Translations under genes and position numbers: made by a program
Shown: one piece after another, positions 1-16,966 of the stretch
Layout: every line of letters starts with the position of its first letter
How positions within the stretch are numbered: position 1 is the first letter of the stretch
Assembly: GCA_026413225.1 (NCBI GenBank)
Contig: CM048576.1
Span: 6,270,501 to 6,334,500 of the forward strand
Origin: Otis tarda
Taxonomy: Eukaryota; Chordata; Aves; Otidiformes; Otididae
DNA length: 64,000 bases
Reading direction: 5' to 3'
The notes under the pieces: model-generated
What the model saw: the letters and a program-made list of their open reading frames with translations, nothing else
Told to the model about the DNA's origin: nothing
Database searches by the model: none

Positions 1-136
1 AGCGTGTCCAAAGGCTGAGCCAGGCCAGAACCACGTTTAGGAAGTGGGAAAAAATTAATGCCACCCTCCCTGGCCACATTTGGTGACAGTGGGGGAAAAC
101 CCCAACAGTTTACATTCTAAGGAGACCATCTTGTAC

Positions 137-3100
137 CTTTTGACGTTTCTCTTCGGCTGCACATTTCAGCTGCTGGAGCTCAGCTGCAAAGTGCTTCTGC
201 AGTTCTTCCATTGTCTACGGGAAGAGGAGCAAGACATTCTGCTGGAAAACCTCTGTGCGTGGGGACACGCTGTACAAGACACATTTGCAATTAACATCTG
301 TCCATCAGCATCGAGAAAGCGCGATGGGAAACCCCTTCCAAACCAGGGGACACGCAGAACGCCTTCACTCCGTCCTTCCCTTCCCAGGAGCCCAGGCAGG
401 TGCTGTGTACCCCCAACACTTTGCCATCGCGACGCCACGACCGTGCACAGCACGGGTCCCATCCCAGCTGGCAGTGAAGTCTCACCTTCTTCTTTTTCCT
501 GTCCAGTCTCTTCCTGAGCTCACTGAGGAATTGCGTCGTCTCTTGCTCCAGCTCAGTCCTCTTTTTCTCCCGATCTTGTTCCATTTGTAGCCTCATGTTC
601 TCCAAAATGAGCCGCTGCTCCCTCTCCAGCCTCTCCTTCTCTGCTGCCAGCTGGGATTGCCACTCGGCTCTCAGCCTCTGCAGGGTGACCTCTTGCTCTG
701 CCCTGGGAGGTTTGCAACAAGAACACAGGCAGAAGAGAGTCAGGAGCTGGTCCTTCAGCCCCGGACTCCGCTCCGTACCCAGAGCAGGTGCTGCTGTAGG
801 ACAGGACACGTGAGCTGATCTGGAGAGGAGATCAGAGAACCAGAGCAGGTAGATTCACAAAGGTGTCCGCCAAGGCCTTGGAAATCAACAGCCAAGCAGC
901 CAGGTGGAGACCTGTCAGCCAACTAAATACAAAAGAAATAAAGTAAGTTTGCCAGTGTCTGCCTCCTCTGCCTCCTTCAATCCTTTTCGCAGCCTCCAGA
1001 GCCACCAGACAGGGACCTCCACTCAAACCAAGCTGCGCTGCTTCCCTCCCAAACCAGCAGAGTTTGTTTCCCCAGGGCCAGCAGCAAGACTTTTCACCTC
1101 ATCTTCTCCTTCTCCGCCTCGGTCTCTGAGGCCATTTTGGCGCGCAGCTTGGACAGCCTCTCCTCTTCTTCCTTTCTGATGCGCAGCTCTTCCTCCTTGG
1201 AAGCCTTGGCCAGTTCTTCTTTCAGAGCCCTGAAACACGAGCAGCCAGAGGGAGGGGGGAGGTAAATAAAAGATAACAGTTCTGGAGGCTTTCATATCTT
1301 CCAGTCGCCTCTCCAAGGCCACAGAGCAGCTGCTGCTCCCACCGGCTGCGCCTGCCCGAGTGCCCCATCCTCAGGGCTCCAGACCATCCCTTCTCCTCCA
1401 CGCCTTCAGACCCCGGCTGTGGCGCAGGACAAGCGGCCCCTGAGCATCAAACTTCTGGAGCGCGGTTTTAAGATGCGCTGCGTCATCACGGGCAGCGCTC
1501 GGGTAATTTGTCCTCCACTAAATACAATCAACTCCCATAAAATGAAAGCAGGGCCCCAGCCGAGGTACCTGGGGGCATTAGTACATCTGTAAGCTCCCTA
1601 TTGTCCCAGGACACCCTTTTTACTACTGCACAGCCATTTTTCCCCTCAGGTATGGTTCTGTGTCTTCCTTCACACCCAAGGCAGCATTCCCACCACACTT
1701 CACGTCAAGATACTGTTTCTGGCTGGCCCGGGGTGCTAAGAACATAAGTGTCAAAGTATAACCGGTTCATAGGATTCCCATGCACAAAGCTCACCCGGCA
1801 CATGATATTCAGAAGCACAACAGCATTTCTTGCTCTATTCTAGCCTTGCACAAGCGGTTACCAGCATGAGCAGTTACCAGCGCATCGTTTTCCCTTTGTG
1901 AGAGTCTGACCGCCCCGACTACGCCGGAGCGTATCAACTCCAAACCAAACGTCTCAGAGCCGCCTGCTCGAGAAGCTTCGCTGGCGGCACAGGGAGAGGA
2001 CCTGCAGAACCGCGCTGGGCCGCAGCCGCTGGCGGGCGGCTCTGAGCCCTTGCCGGGAGGTGAGGAACGGCCGTGTCGCGGGGTGGAGCGCACAGAGGCA
2101 GGAGACAAGCTCCCTGTTGGGGAACGGCTGCGGGAAAGCGTTCACCAATGCTCACAGCTCCTTAGGGACACCGGGAAGGCAGCGGCTTTCCCAAGGACAA
2201 AGCCGACGGCTCTGTCTCCGTCCCACGGAGCCCACGGGCCGAGCTGCTGCTCTCCTCCTCCCCAGTACAGACCGCTCACTGGGCACTCTCGCCAGCGAAG
2301 CAGCTGCCTGCATCTGCACACGGAGAGGTTCGCGCTCCGCTGTGCCCACCAAACCGCATCTCCCGGGGTGCTGACTTCCCACCCCGACTCCCAGCGCCAC
2401 AGAGGGGAGCGCAAGGACAGCAGCTGTTCTGCCGACGACGCCGGGGACCCAAACGCAGCCCTTACGCTTTCTGCGGGGCAGCAAGCTCCTCCGGAGCGAT
2501 GAGGCTCTCCAGCAATGCCTCCTCCGGCCCCCGGGCCGCAGCTGCCTCCTGACCGGCATCTTCTAAAGGCAGACTCTTCTCTTTTGGCTCACAAGCGCTG
2601 TGAGCCTCCTCACTTCGTGGCATAAGAGAGGTCAGAGAAGATCAGGTCAGCACAGAGCAGGGACTTGGAAGAACAGGCAGAGAGGAAAGGCCAGCACGAG
2701 CTCGCTGTACAGGCAGAGAGAGGATGCACAGCTGGGAAGCAGCTACCAGGCAACAAGGAGACAATTCCTGTGGGCAGAACACGTTTTCAGGGCCCTGCAC
2801 AAGAGCAGCTCCTCTAAGAACAAGGCTGCAAACCCCAAGCGCACACAGCCGGTCACTCAGCCGGACCGCAGCTTCCTCTGGTCACAAGTTTTCCTGGCAC
2901 CGGCAGCAGCTCCTTGGTTCCCAGAGCCCAGGGAACTGTGTGCGGAGGCTGAGAGCTTGGACACCGTCCATCTCTGAGCGCCACGCGCTGCAGCTCTCCA
3001 AGGGGCAGGGGCTGCTCTGCAGGGACAGCTGGGCGGGTTACAGCGACCGCAGCAGAGCAGGAGCCAGCGAGACGGGAAAGTCACCCGGAGCTGGAGCTGC

Positions 3101-6100
3101 CCGCGCCACATTGTCACCCTGGTTGTGCCGTACCTCTCCGCAGCTTTGGCTCTTTCCCTGCGCTTTTCCTCTCCACCGGCCTGGCTGTGCTCTCTCCCTT
3201 CTTCTCCCAGCACCTGCAGGTAAAAGCAAACAGCGTGGAGTTTGCTGGCCCCTTCGCCACCAAAGCCTCTCGGGACGTCACAGCGGTTCTGCGAAGGGCA
3301 GCACCGCTCTGCTGCAGCGCATCAGCGCTGAGCCCGAGGAGCACAGAGCATCCCGAGGCTCAGCACGGCCAGCTGAACGCCTCAGCCTCCTCTCCTGCAG
3401 GTGCCCAGGGTCTCAGAACGGCACAGGAACCATCCTGGCTCTCGGGCAGCGTACGCACGGCCTCACCCACCCAGGGGTGTCGGACTGCTCGCTCCAGCAC
3501 GCACCAGTTTGGGTGCTGCGAAGGAAGCCAGCCCGCTCTGGCACACACTGAGCACCTTGGTGCATTTATGACACAGTGAAAAAGAAGAGAAAGCAGTGAA
3601 GGCTCATCCTCCTGCCAGGGTTTCTGGGCCCCGGAGGAGCAGCCCGTTCTTGGGGAGCACACAAACAGCCGGGGAGCTCAGCCCTTCCCGTGCCGGAGCG
3701 TACCGTGGAGCAGGGCCAGAACACCACCAAATTAAGAGAGCAGTAACTGATGCAAGCGTTCATCGGAGCGAACAGCAGAAGGATTCCCTGCACGTGCTGT
3801 CACCTTCCATCACATCAGCCTGGCCAGAGCTCTCGCAGGCAGCTCCCCCTCCCAGCCTCCCTCCTGCCCCGCTGCCAATAACGACTCCAGTTCCTGAGAA
3901 CTGAGGAGCTCAGCACACGTTTCCTGGCTCAAAATGGGCTCTGTCACCGCTGCCTGGGAAAGGAAAGCAGCCAAAGGGAGAACGAGCTCTTCCTGGGAAT
4001 AGGGATGCCCAGTCACAGGGTAACGCTGCGCAGCCCCTGCCCAACGTCCCTCCCCAGGAGGGCGTCCCTCCCCAGGAGCGAGGGGCTGCAGGCATCTCTG
4101 GACGCTTCTGAGAAGGTGCAGACAGCACGCGCTGCAGGGAAAGAGGGCTGATTTTAGGCCTTGGCTGTGAAACTACCAGAGAGCCTCGCCCCTCCTGTTG
4201 CCTCCGCATCCCCAGCAAGACAATGAAGAACCTCAGCATCTGTGAGCACCTCAGTTCCCTGCGCCAAATGCGAGGCTGAGGAAGCCAACTGGGTAACGTG
4301 CCAAGACGACGAGGGTAAAACCTTGAGATGCACAGCAATCCTCCTCAGCCAGAGCTGCCCCACCGCAGTTACACCCCGGGCTAACGCGGGACAGGAAGCA
4401 CAGGCACGCGCACGCACACGACGCTCCTTCCTCTGCCACAGACTCACGGAAGAGAGCCCATTTCTCCCCCTCACGAAAGCAGACAGGGCAACCGAAGGCT
4501 TAAAAATAAGCTTCCCTCTAACAAAAGTCTGTCAGAGGGAGTTACCCTCCCTTTCTTCCCATTTATGCTGTCGGGTTCTGTAACACAAATCCTTTCCATC
4601 TGCTTCAGAAAAAAAAAGGAGAAATGCGCTCAAAAAGTAGAATAGACTCTGCTTCCCACCGCTCCCCGGGAAAGCCATCGACCTCCGCTTGCGCTGGGAC
4701 GGGGAAGGCACACGTGCAAGCCGGCACACGCACGCACCCCTCACCAGCCACCTCTGCTCACAGTTCGTGTTCTTCGCGCAGCTGCCTGCGTCTCCTCTCT
4801 GCAGAAAAACCCCGCTGCGCCGGTAGTGGTGCTCTGACCCCGACACGCAACACGTCGCTTCTGCCTGCCTCTCTGCTGGCAGCATCCCCCTGTCACCGGC
4901 GCAGCACAAGGCAGGATTCCACCCTCAGACCGGTCCCCGAGCGCCCACACAGCGCCCACACAGCACCCACCTTGCCTGTGGGGCTGGGCACAGCAGGAGA
5001 GAGATCCTGCGCATCCAGCACCAGCTCAGAAATCCGGCTCCGGAAGCCCAGGCCCTAAAGAAGAAAGCGGAAAAAAAAAAAAAAGGGATCAGATGAGCGT
5101 GCAGAGTTTTTGCCAGAGGTGCTGAGGCAAGGCCAAAATCCTAAGGCAGCTTGGACCCTCCACCCACACGGTGACAGCGCCGGTCTGTGCCGCAGCTGGA
5201 AGGTTGAGCTCAGCAGTTGAGGGGCCGGGCAGTTTGACTGCAAGAGGTGGGCACGGGCTCCCAGAGGAACGCGCAGCCCGCACCCCAGGGACAGGCAGCT
5301 TTTCGGGACTCACCCCAGGCCAAGCCAGCTCACGGTCCAAGCAGTCCCAGACTCGCACATCGTCCTCACGGGCACTGATCTCAGACTTCTCCTAAAGCAG
5401 AGAGCAGATGTGCATCACTGTCTGTCTGTGTCTGACCCCTCAGCTCACCCAGGCATCTCCAGCAAGATGGCAACGGATACTGGGCAGACAAAGCCGGCCT
5501 CTCTGCAACCTGGGGAAGAAACGGGGACTGAACATCACGGGAAAGACACCGAGAGCGTGACGCACAAGAGCAGCGCAAAACCAGCCCTGCACAGGAGGGC
5601 AGGGGCAGGAGAAGGGGCTGGGGAGGGCAAAGCAGCGCTCGTCAAACCCCCCTGACAAAGGGCAATGGCTCGCTGTCCCCAGTCAGCTGCGGGCCAGCTC
5701 TCCTCCCAGCGAGCCCTGGAAAAGCGCTGGGCAGACTGGGAGGTGCTACTGGAGCCACAGCCTCCAGCCAGCCCCGAGGCAGCGGCTTTCCTCGCTCCGA
5801 CCTCGCGCCTCCCTGGCGCATCCTTCGGCAGAGCTGCCCATGTCACAGCTGGCAGCTCGCTTCCCGCTCTGCCCCGTCTCTGCAACGCTGAGAGAAACAA
5901 CAGGAGGGGAGAAACAGAGCAGCACGGACACCGGGCTGGGTGGGAGCTGCGTTACAGAGCCTGCTCGCCCCGCACAGACGGCGGCACTGACAGCCCAGAC
6001 CGATTTCTGCTCCGAGCCTGGAAACATGGTCACAGCTCAGGGTTTGGGTGCCGGGCGCTTCGGCCAGCGCTTTGTGTCTGCTTTAACGAACCATTTCCCA

Positions 6101-9100
6101 GCTCGGTACTGAAGGGGTCGGTCTGGGAACGTGGAGCAGACACAAGCGTGTCCCCCAGGAACACCCTGCTGATGGGGAAAGCCCTCGCGCTGACTGAGGA
6201 GAACACAAGTGCTCCAAGAGCTTTCCCGACGCGGGGCCCTGCAGAGCAGCGGGCACGGCCACAGCAGCTTCCACCCCAAACCCAGGCCCTGCAGGGTCAC
6301 TGGGCCAGCAGCCAGCCTGCTGCCGCTTTCATATCAGTTGTTGCCTCTGCCCTTGTTCCATTCCCTCCCTCTCCCCCGGCAGAGGCGGTGGCAGCCAGGC
6401 TGGCCGGTGGATCGGCCTCAGCAGCTGGAGACGCAGCTCCAGGGAGCCCGGGACCGCGCAGCGCAGCCGTCTCCGCCGCGCTCCTTTCCCCTCGAGACTG
6501 CGGCAGCTTATCTGCTGCAGAGACGGCACGTCCCACCTCAGCATCTCGCTTGCCCAGAAGGTTGTTCCCAGAGGGCTCCTCCTTGCTCTGGCTGCTGCCA
6601 GTATCTCCAGACAGGGCTTGAACCGGACTCGGAGGGCACGTGGCATCAGAATGCGAGGAAGACTCCTGCCCTTCATCAGTGTCTCTTGAACTTGAACTCG
6701 GAGGGCACGTGGCATCAGAATCCGAGGAAGACTCCTGCCCTTCATCAGTGTCTCTTGAACTTGAAGACTCCTCCTAGGCAGCAAGCCAAACACAATTAGA
6801 GCTACAACATTCCTTACCCCCTCTCTGGGAGGACGCAGGGGTCGGGAACAGCGTGGGTTCTCCTGCAGCGAGCAGCAAAACCGCAAAGCTTTGGGTGACG
6901 CCAAGACCAATCTGGTTTCTTTTCACAAAAAGTCCCTTTCACAGACAAGGAACTTCATTAGGATAAACACACTCCTGTCTTGGGCTCAGGCTTTTTTAAA
7001 ATCTGTTGCTTTTTCCCTCACAGGGTCTCAGAGCCAGCAGCAGCTGCCGCAAGGCCCGTCGGCCCCTGGGAGCACCCGACCCCCTCTGCGGCACAGCCAT
7101 TTCTGCTTCCACGCTGGATCTGCTCAGCGAGAGAGGCAACCCCGCAGGAGCCCATCACCAGACTCCGAACTGCCGCCCATGCCATCACTACTGCCAGGCT
7201 TCCGGGAACCGGCTTCAGCCTGCACATCGGTACCACTGAGACCGGGTTCTGGGAAGGGGCCTGGTCCGGAGACCAACAGCAGCCGCCACGACTGAATCCT
7301 GCTCCTCTCAGGAAACAGGATGACTAGGCCACCTCTCTGGACTTAACGTGCTGAACACGAGAGATCGCAACAAGGACATTCACATCCTTTCTGCCTTTGA
7401 AAGGGGAAAAGGAAAAAGTCTGCTCCAGCACAAGAAACAAGCCGAGCAGCCCCGCGGTGTCCGAGAGCCGCCCGTCACCTCTGTCCAGCTGCTGGTGTCC
7501 TCCGCAGAGCTCCCCGGGCGCTGGAGACGGGCTTCAGCAGCGGCAGATACCCAGCTGCCGCTGCGCTCCTCCTCTGCCCTGCTGTCCTCCTAGGAGGGGG
7601 AACACAGCACACGTCCTCACCCCCCTGCCCACGCTGGGAGCGTCACCCCCCGTGACGGGCCACCACCCAAGCTGGGCCCAGGGCACAGCTCACCCCCGCA
7701 GCAGGCACACCCAGAGCCCCTCTTCCCAAGAGCACATCCCGAACCTCACACCTCCAGTTCTCCAGCACCCGACTGGGGCTCTGTTCTCAGCGCCTTTTCC
7801 CCGGGAAACTCGCTCCTGGCTCCAGAAACACCCGCTGACGGGGGTGGCGTTTCCTTCCCTCTCGCCCAGACGCTCGTGTCGTCTTCAACGCAGCCCCCGC
7901 TCTCCCCACATCCCTGCGCCTCAGCGAGGCACTGGAGCCACACGCTTATTTCCTTGGAATATAAGGAAATATTCCGCCCCCCCCAGGCTGCACAGAGCCA
8001 GGGTTTCCCATCACTTCACCCCATCACCGCTCAGATTTCCCCCGGGAATGAATTTCCTCAGCTGAACCCTTCCTTCTCCCCGTTCTGTAAGGAAGCTGGA
8101 GAAGGGCTGTGGCTGCCGGCTGAGGCTCCTTCACGGGAATGCCTTCCTGCTGCCATCCCATGGAACTGCCGGGGAATTATCCTTTCCAGTGAGGCACCGA
8201 GATTTGATCAGGACTGAGACATCAAGTAAAACACTTCCAAAGCAATTAATTTGCCTTTCAGACACAGGAACAGGATTTCCACAGCAGTAAGACAGGATTA
8301 ACGTCAGCACAGACAGCCGGGCCCAATCACCACGGCTGCTTGCAGTGCGCTTCCCGTTGCGCCCGTCACCCTCAGCCCGGTCACCACGAAGCAAGCAGAG
8401 GCGGAGAACGCACGCACGCACGCGGGGACAGCGAGGTGTCTGCAGAAGGGCTCCCGGGGACCGAATTCCGCGCTGCCGCTCGCTCCCCAGCCCAGCGCTG
8501 GCCGGGCAGCGCCGCAGCTCCTCTCCTGCCCGTCCCATCCCCGCATCCTTACCTCGGCGTCACAGCTGCCTCCCGGGCGCCCACAGCCATCGGCAGGTTT
8601 GCGAACAGCCGTGCTGGCCCGTGGAGACTCTACAGGCGGCCCCTCTGTGCTCTCGCCGGAGGAGCCGGGGCTCCGGGTCAGTGCAATAAGGGAGCGGAGC
8701 CATCGCAACGCGCCGGGGCGAGGCGCCTACAGCCCATTCACACCGGAAACACATGGTGCCAACGCCAATTTACAGGGAGCACGTGGAGAAAACAGGGTTA
8801 GATGCTTTCTGGTGACCAAACACCACAGAGGAAATGCAGGACAAGTCCAGGCCCAGAGGAAGCACCGCAGTCACCAGCCGCTACCGAGGGAGCACCACAG
8901 TTGTCCGTTCCTGGAGGCTTCACGCCCCACGGCTACCGACACGCGTCCAGAGCCAAGGCACGCAAATTACCTCACTCTTACTCTCTTCCTCTCTCTCTTC
9001 ATACAGAGCCATTGTGCTCAAGAAACTCTTCCGTCCGCAGTCCAGGCCCGGCAACTTCCCAGTCTGGCTGAGGCGCTTAAAGGTCTCTGGAAACTGAAGG

Positions 9101-11514
9101 CAGAAAGAGAGAGGGAAGTGAGAGGGCAGCACATCTGGAAGGGCAGCACATCTGCAAACCCTGCCTGCGCCTCAGCACTCGCATCCAGCCAGGACCATCC
9201 CGCAACAAAGAGTGGGACAGCGCCAGTGACGAGGCTTAGCTGGGCAAGGAGAAAACCTGCCGTGAAGGGGGGTTTGCATCGTGTTTTGCACACCTATTGT
9301 TTAATTTTCCTGTACCAGATCAATTTGTTACCACGTGCCACTTGTTTGTTTTGTTACCCCAAAGGGGCACGCTCTGCAAATCATCATTTGCTGTGGCTGG
9401 AAGTTTCACATCCGAACCAAAAACTCTTCTTTTAACTTTTTAATCCCAGCAGCCCACAGCTGAGCGAAAAGACCGCTCACCAGATTACATTCTCTGTGCT
9501 GTACACCACGCTTCCTTTGGACACAAATCACACGTCTACTGCAACGAGCTTTACAGACTTTTTCCCCCCAGCAGTAACGGAAACAATTATTTCTTTAGAG
9601 CTACTAAACAGAACAGAAGAAAGCCCAGCACAAACTGAGCGCTGGGATCCCTCCAAACAGCAAAAGAGCAGAAATCCAGTGAGAGGCAGGGTAGGAAGTG
9701 GGTTTTTTCACAGACAAAAGGATTTCCCAGCTGCCGAGGGATCCCAGACGCTGTTATTGAAGCTCCTAAGCATCACTAGGCCCGGGACATTTGGCAGAGC
9801 GTGCTTTCCGGGGCGCGTTCCCAGAGCGGACGGAGCCTTACCCGCGGTCTTCCTCTGGCCATGAGGCCGGAGCCCACCGATCTTTCCATCTTGGAGTGCA
9901 GCGGCTCGCCAAGGATGTCGGCCAGCGGAGACGCGAGGCCTTGCAGCAGACGGAGTCTCCCCGGGGGCGGCTGGACGGGTGGTAGCAGGCATTCTGGGGA
10001 CTGGAGCGCACAGAAGGGACTCACTGGCAGAAGAGCACGGGCACACAGCTTTCACTCCTTATGTCAGCCAGGGAGACGGCGCTCCTGCCTGAACACCGGC
10101 TGCTCGTACTGAACCCACCACCGCCGGAAAACCGCCTGTGAACCACTGTGGGCCGGCTACAAAGGGTCATAAGAGCCAAAGTTAAAGACGATTTTGTGCT
10201 TGATGTTGCCCTCCCCCTTGATTTTCTGCCCATCCTCTGTGTTTGGGTTCAGAAGGCACTTCACGTCCTTCCAAACCAAAGCAAGGTGCGAGTTGTGCGC
10301 CCTTGCCTGCTGCCATGCCCTTCTCCACAACAGGATCCCAGGGCCGCGGCACCCGCGCTCCAGCTGTGTCCTTCTGAAGCAAAGCTTCCCAAGTTTTGTG
10401 GGTCGGCGACTCCACTTCTGTCTGATTTTCATCAAACTCACAACCCTGCCGATCGCCGTGCCGACCCCAAAGCGGCAACAGCACAAAATCCCCCTCTAAG
10501 CCACAGCCACCCACCCGTCCCCCGCCCAGCCCTCTCGCTCCTGCCTCGCAGCGCTGCAGGCAGCGGAGCCTACTCACAGCAGGTCCCTGCAGCGACTGCT
10601 TCTCCTTCTTCTCCTTCTTCTCCTTCTTCTCCTTCTTCTCCTTCTTCTCCTCTTTCTTTTTCGAGCTGCTGCGGGCCAGCAGCTTCTTTCTCTCCCGAAT
10701 GACAAGCCGCTTATAACGGTCCTCACTGGGGTGTTTACACGTGGACTGGCAGGTGGCGAGGTTGAAGTAGTAGATATCCCCTCTTCTGTTCTCGCTACAG
10801 GGCAAAGCCAGCAGGAAAAGTGAGGAGAGCGCTTCCCCAGCCCCAGGAAGCACAGCTGCGGTGGCATCGCCCCCTCGCCAGCCGGCGCCCGGCTCTGCCA
10901 GCTACGCGGGCGGCGCGCAGCAGGGGAAGGGCAGGGGAGGCCAGGAACGGAGCGGGGCAGCGCTGGCAGAGCTCTCACCAGATCCTCCACTCGACCGGTA
11001 ACGGGGCCATGAGCCCTTCCTTGGCCAGCCACATCAGCTCCGGCTCCTTCTCCGGGTCAATCCCGATCAGCCGGGCAAAATGTTGCATTTCTAGGAAGAC
11101 AGAAGAGGAAGCTGTGCAGACGGTGGACGCCAGGCACTACACAGACAAAGCCAACCTCCTCAGCTAAAGCAACGGGCAGGCGGGGAAACCCTGATCCCGA
11201 AACGGAGCTGCTGACACCGTCCCCGTCAGCGAGCACTTCCCGCCGGGCTCTTAAAGCCGGGAGACATGGGAAAAAATGGCATTTCTCTTCACAACCAAAA
11301 AGCGCATTTTGCAGCTCTGCCTTCTGTGAAGTCCTGTTTCCTGCACCCTTTCCCCCCACGCTCTCCTGAATCCCTCTTTTCCTCATACGCCTAGAAGGGA
11401 CTCGCACGCCTGGACCCTTTATCGCGGCTCCCGAGAGGACAGCCGTCGGTTACCTCCCTCGCTGGGAAGGGACTCCTCGTCGAAATCTTCTTCCAGGTCA
11501 TCGAGGGACGCCAT
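137..11514 (-). CDS. CEP164: CEP164, centrosomal protein of 164 kDa (N-terminal and mid part; 3' end beyond window)
   Basis: CEP164 is a distal-appendage protein of the mother centriole. Through its N-terminal WW region it recruits TTBK2 to start cilium formation. The start codon at 11512-11514 opens [20 protein letters not shown]. The next exon carries the family's [18 protein letters not shown] block, and the WW region EWRIC...GDIYYFNL follows at about residues 54-85. A long Lys/Glu run comes after it (10578-10794). Acidic and serine-rich exons follow, then [14 protein letters not shown] (4971-5054), which matches a conserved human mid-protein motif. The left 1.3 kb encodes a charged coiled coil ([47 protein letters not shown]). 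The reading frame is still open at 137, so the C-terminal half is off the left edge. Oddities: the second WW tryptophan is Cys, and one exon holds a 23-residue duplication. The middle exons are fast-evolving and may be incomplete here. Confidence 0.93.
6626..6763. repeat. CEP164: Two-copy 69-base tandem duplication inside a CEP164 exon
   Basis: Copy 1 spans 6626-6694 and copy 2 spans 6695-6763. They differ at two positions only: the first base, and one G/C difference about 28 bases in. The unit is 23 codons, so the CEP164 frame stays open and the protein gains a second acidic, serine-rich block ([15 protein letters not shown] followed by DSDATCPP or HSDATCPP). The near identity implies a recent event, or gene conversion between the copies. 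Confidence 0.95.
10599..10656. repeat. CEP164: Coding purine/pyrimidine microsatellite, Lys-Glu run of CEP164
   Basis: A 9-base CTTCTTCTC-like unit is repeated about five times. On the minus strand it is read as alternating KEK/KKE residues just after the WW region. The human protein has a similar lysine-rich stretch here, so the run is a family feature, but its length is likely to vary between individuals. Confidence 0.85.
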
Positions 11515-11816
11515 GGGTGCCGCACCTGCCGGCGGCAAGGAAGCCACGCCAGAGTCACCAGGCTCAAACTGAAATCAAGCTTCCCCACCGCACAGGGAGC
11601 TCCGCGCTGCTCCCAGCGCTCCGGCCCCGCACACAGCCACCCCGATCCCGAGACTTGCCTCACGCACTTCACCGCGCTCGTGGGAGCAGGGAGCGGGGCT
11701 CGGGGGCTCCGGAGGTGTAATCAGAGCCCGCAGGCTCCCGGGCTTCTGCAGGGGTGAGCCGCGGCTCCGGGGCCTTTTTCAACAGGCAGACGCCGAGCTG
11801 AAAGGAGACAGAGAGC

Positions 11817-11950
11817 AACCAGCTTTCCCGGCGCCCGGAGCGACAGAGGCCGGCTTTCCCGGAGCCCAGATTTCCCGGAGCCCAGCTTTCCCGGAGCCCA
11901 GAGCGACAGAGGCCGGCTTTCCCGGAGCTTTCCCGGAGCTTTCCTCGCCG
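11817..11950. repeat. Short tandem repeats in CEP164 5' flank or intron 1
   Basis: About eight imperfect copies of a 10-14 base unit containing TTTCCCGGAG(CCCAG), plus two copies of a longer block that includes GAGCGACAGAGGCCGGC. The run lies between the CEP164 ATG exon and its presumed first exon. No coding role is supported. Confidence 0.8.
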
Positions 11951-12497
11951 AGCCCCGCTCCCCGGCGGCCCCAGCTACAGCGTCCGGCCGCGGCCAACGC
12001 ACCCGAGGCCTCCTGCTCCTGCGTCCCACCGTCAGCGCAGCGCAGCCCCCCGGGCGCGGGGCTGGGGGGTGGTGATGCGGTGTGGGGGGGTGGGGATGGG
12101 GATCGGGAGGTCAGTCTCCGTCGCTTCTCCTCCCAACGCCGCTGCTCCGCGCCGGAGCGGGCTCACGCGTGCGACCGGAACCGCACGAGGAGCGCGCTCT
12201 GCGGAGAGGAGGAGCGAGCCCCGGTTACCGGGGCGCGTGGAACGTCTTCGTTCCGCTATTGTGACGACACGAGCCCCGCCGCGGGGGCTCCCGCCGGCAC
12301 CCGGCTGGGGGAGACGACGGGAGCGGCCCCCCCACCCCGCCCCGCCCCGCCCCTGCCGTCGGCCCGCTCACCGGGAAACCCGTGCCCACGGCGGGGGCGG
12401 TTGGGGGGGGACACCGCCGTCTCTCCGTTCGCTCGCTCCCGCCACGGACGCGCGCAGGCTGCCCGCGGCCACGGCCGAGCTCCGGTGCCGCGTCCCG

Positions 12498-16966
<4,469 letters not shown>

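Larger units (their letters stand above)
137..11525 (-). other. CEP164: CEP164 exon map
   Basis: Exons read on the minus strand, in transcription order: 11525-11454 (ATG at 11514; an acceptor just upstream implies a non-coding first exon), 11090-10979, 10794-10578, 10000-9842, 9093-8971, 7589-7479, 6773-6537, 5391-5314, 5054-4971, 2562-2466, 1229-1098, 702-486 and 214-137. From 10578 to 4971 every exon listed is a multiple of three with phase 0 at both ends. Phases also agree across 2562-2466, 1229-1098, 702-486 and 214-137. Two weaker exons are likely: one ending at 8553 (donor GAG/gtaagg, acceptor not resolved) and 3213-3134 (Glu/Arg-rich). The second ends in phase 2 while 2562 needs a phase-1 predecessor, so at least one exon between 3134 and 2562 is missing from this map. 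Stretches such as 1230-2465, 5392-6536 and 6774-7478 are read as intron, with nothing else recognised. Confidence 0.8.

Noticed and set aside
2724-3551. 275-codon plus-strand frame in CEP164 introns, and a 318-codon one at 5665-6621
   Set aside because: They are Ser/Arg/Ala-rich without recognisable domains; the second runs antisense to the duplicated CEP164 exon. No poly(A) or promoter context supports them.
3810-4016. Minus-strand frame ([20 protein letters not shown]) as a CEP164 exon
   Set aside because: The acceptor is good and the sequence looks coding, but the frame stops before the available gtgaca donor and the alternative donor gives an unsupported phase. Left out of the exon map.
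4760-4815. Short minus-strand segment [12 protein letters not shown] as a CEP164 coiled-coil exon
   Set aside because: The splice signals are present, but the frame that looks coiled coil does not match the phase-0 end of the preceding exon, and the position is before the coiled-coil part of the family.
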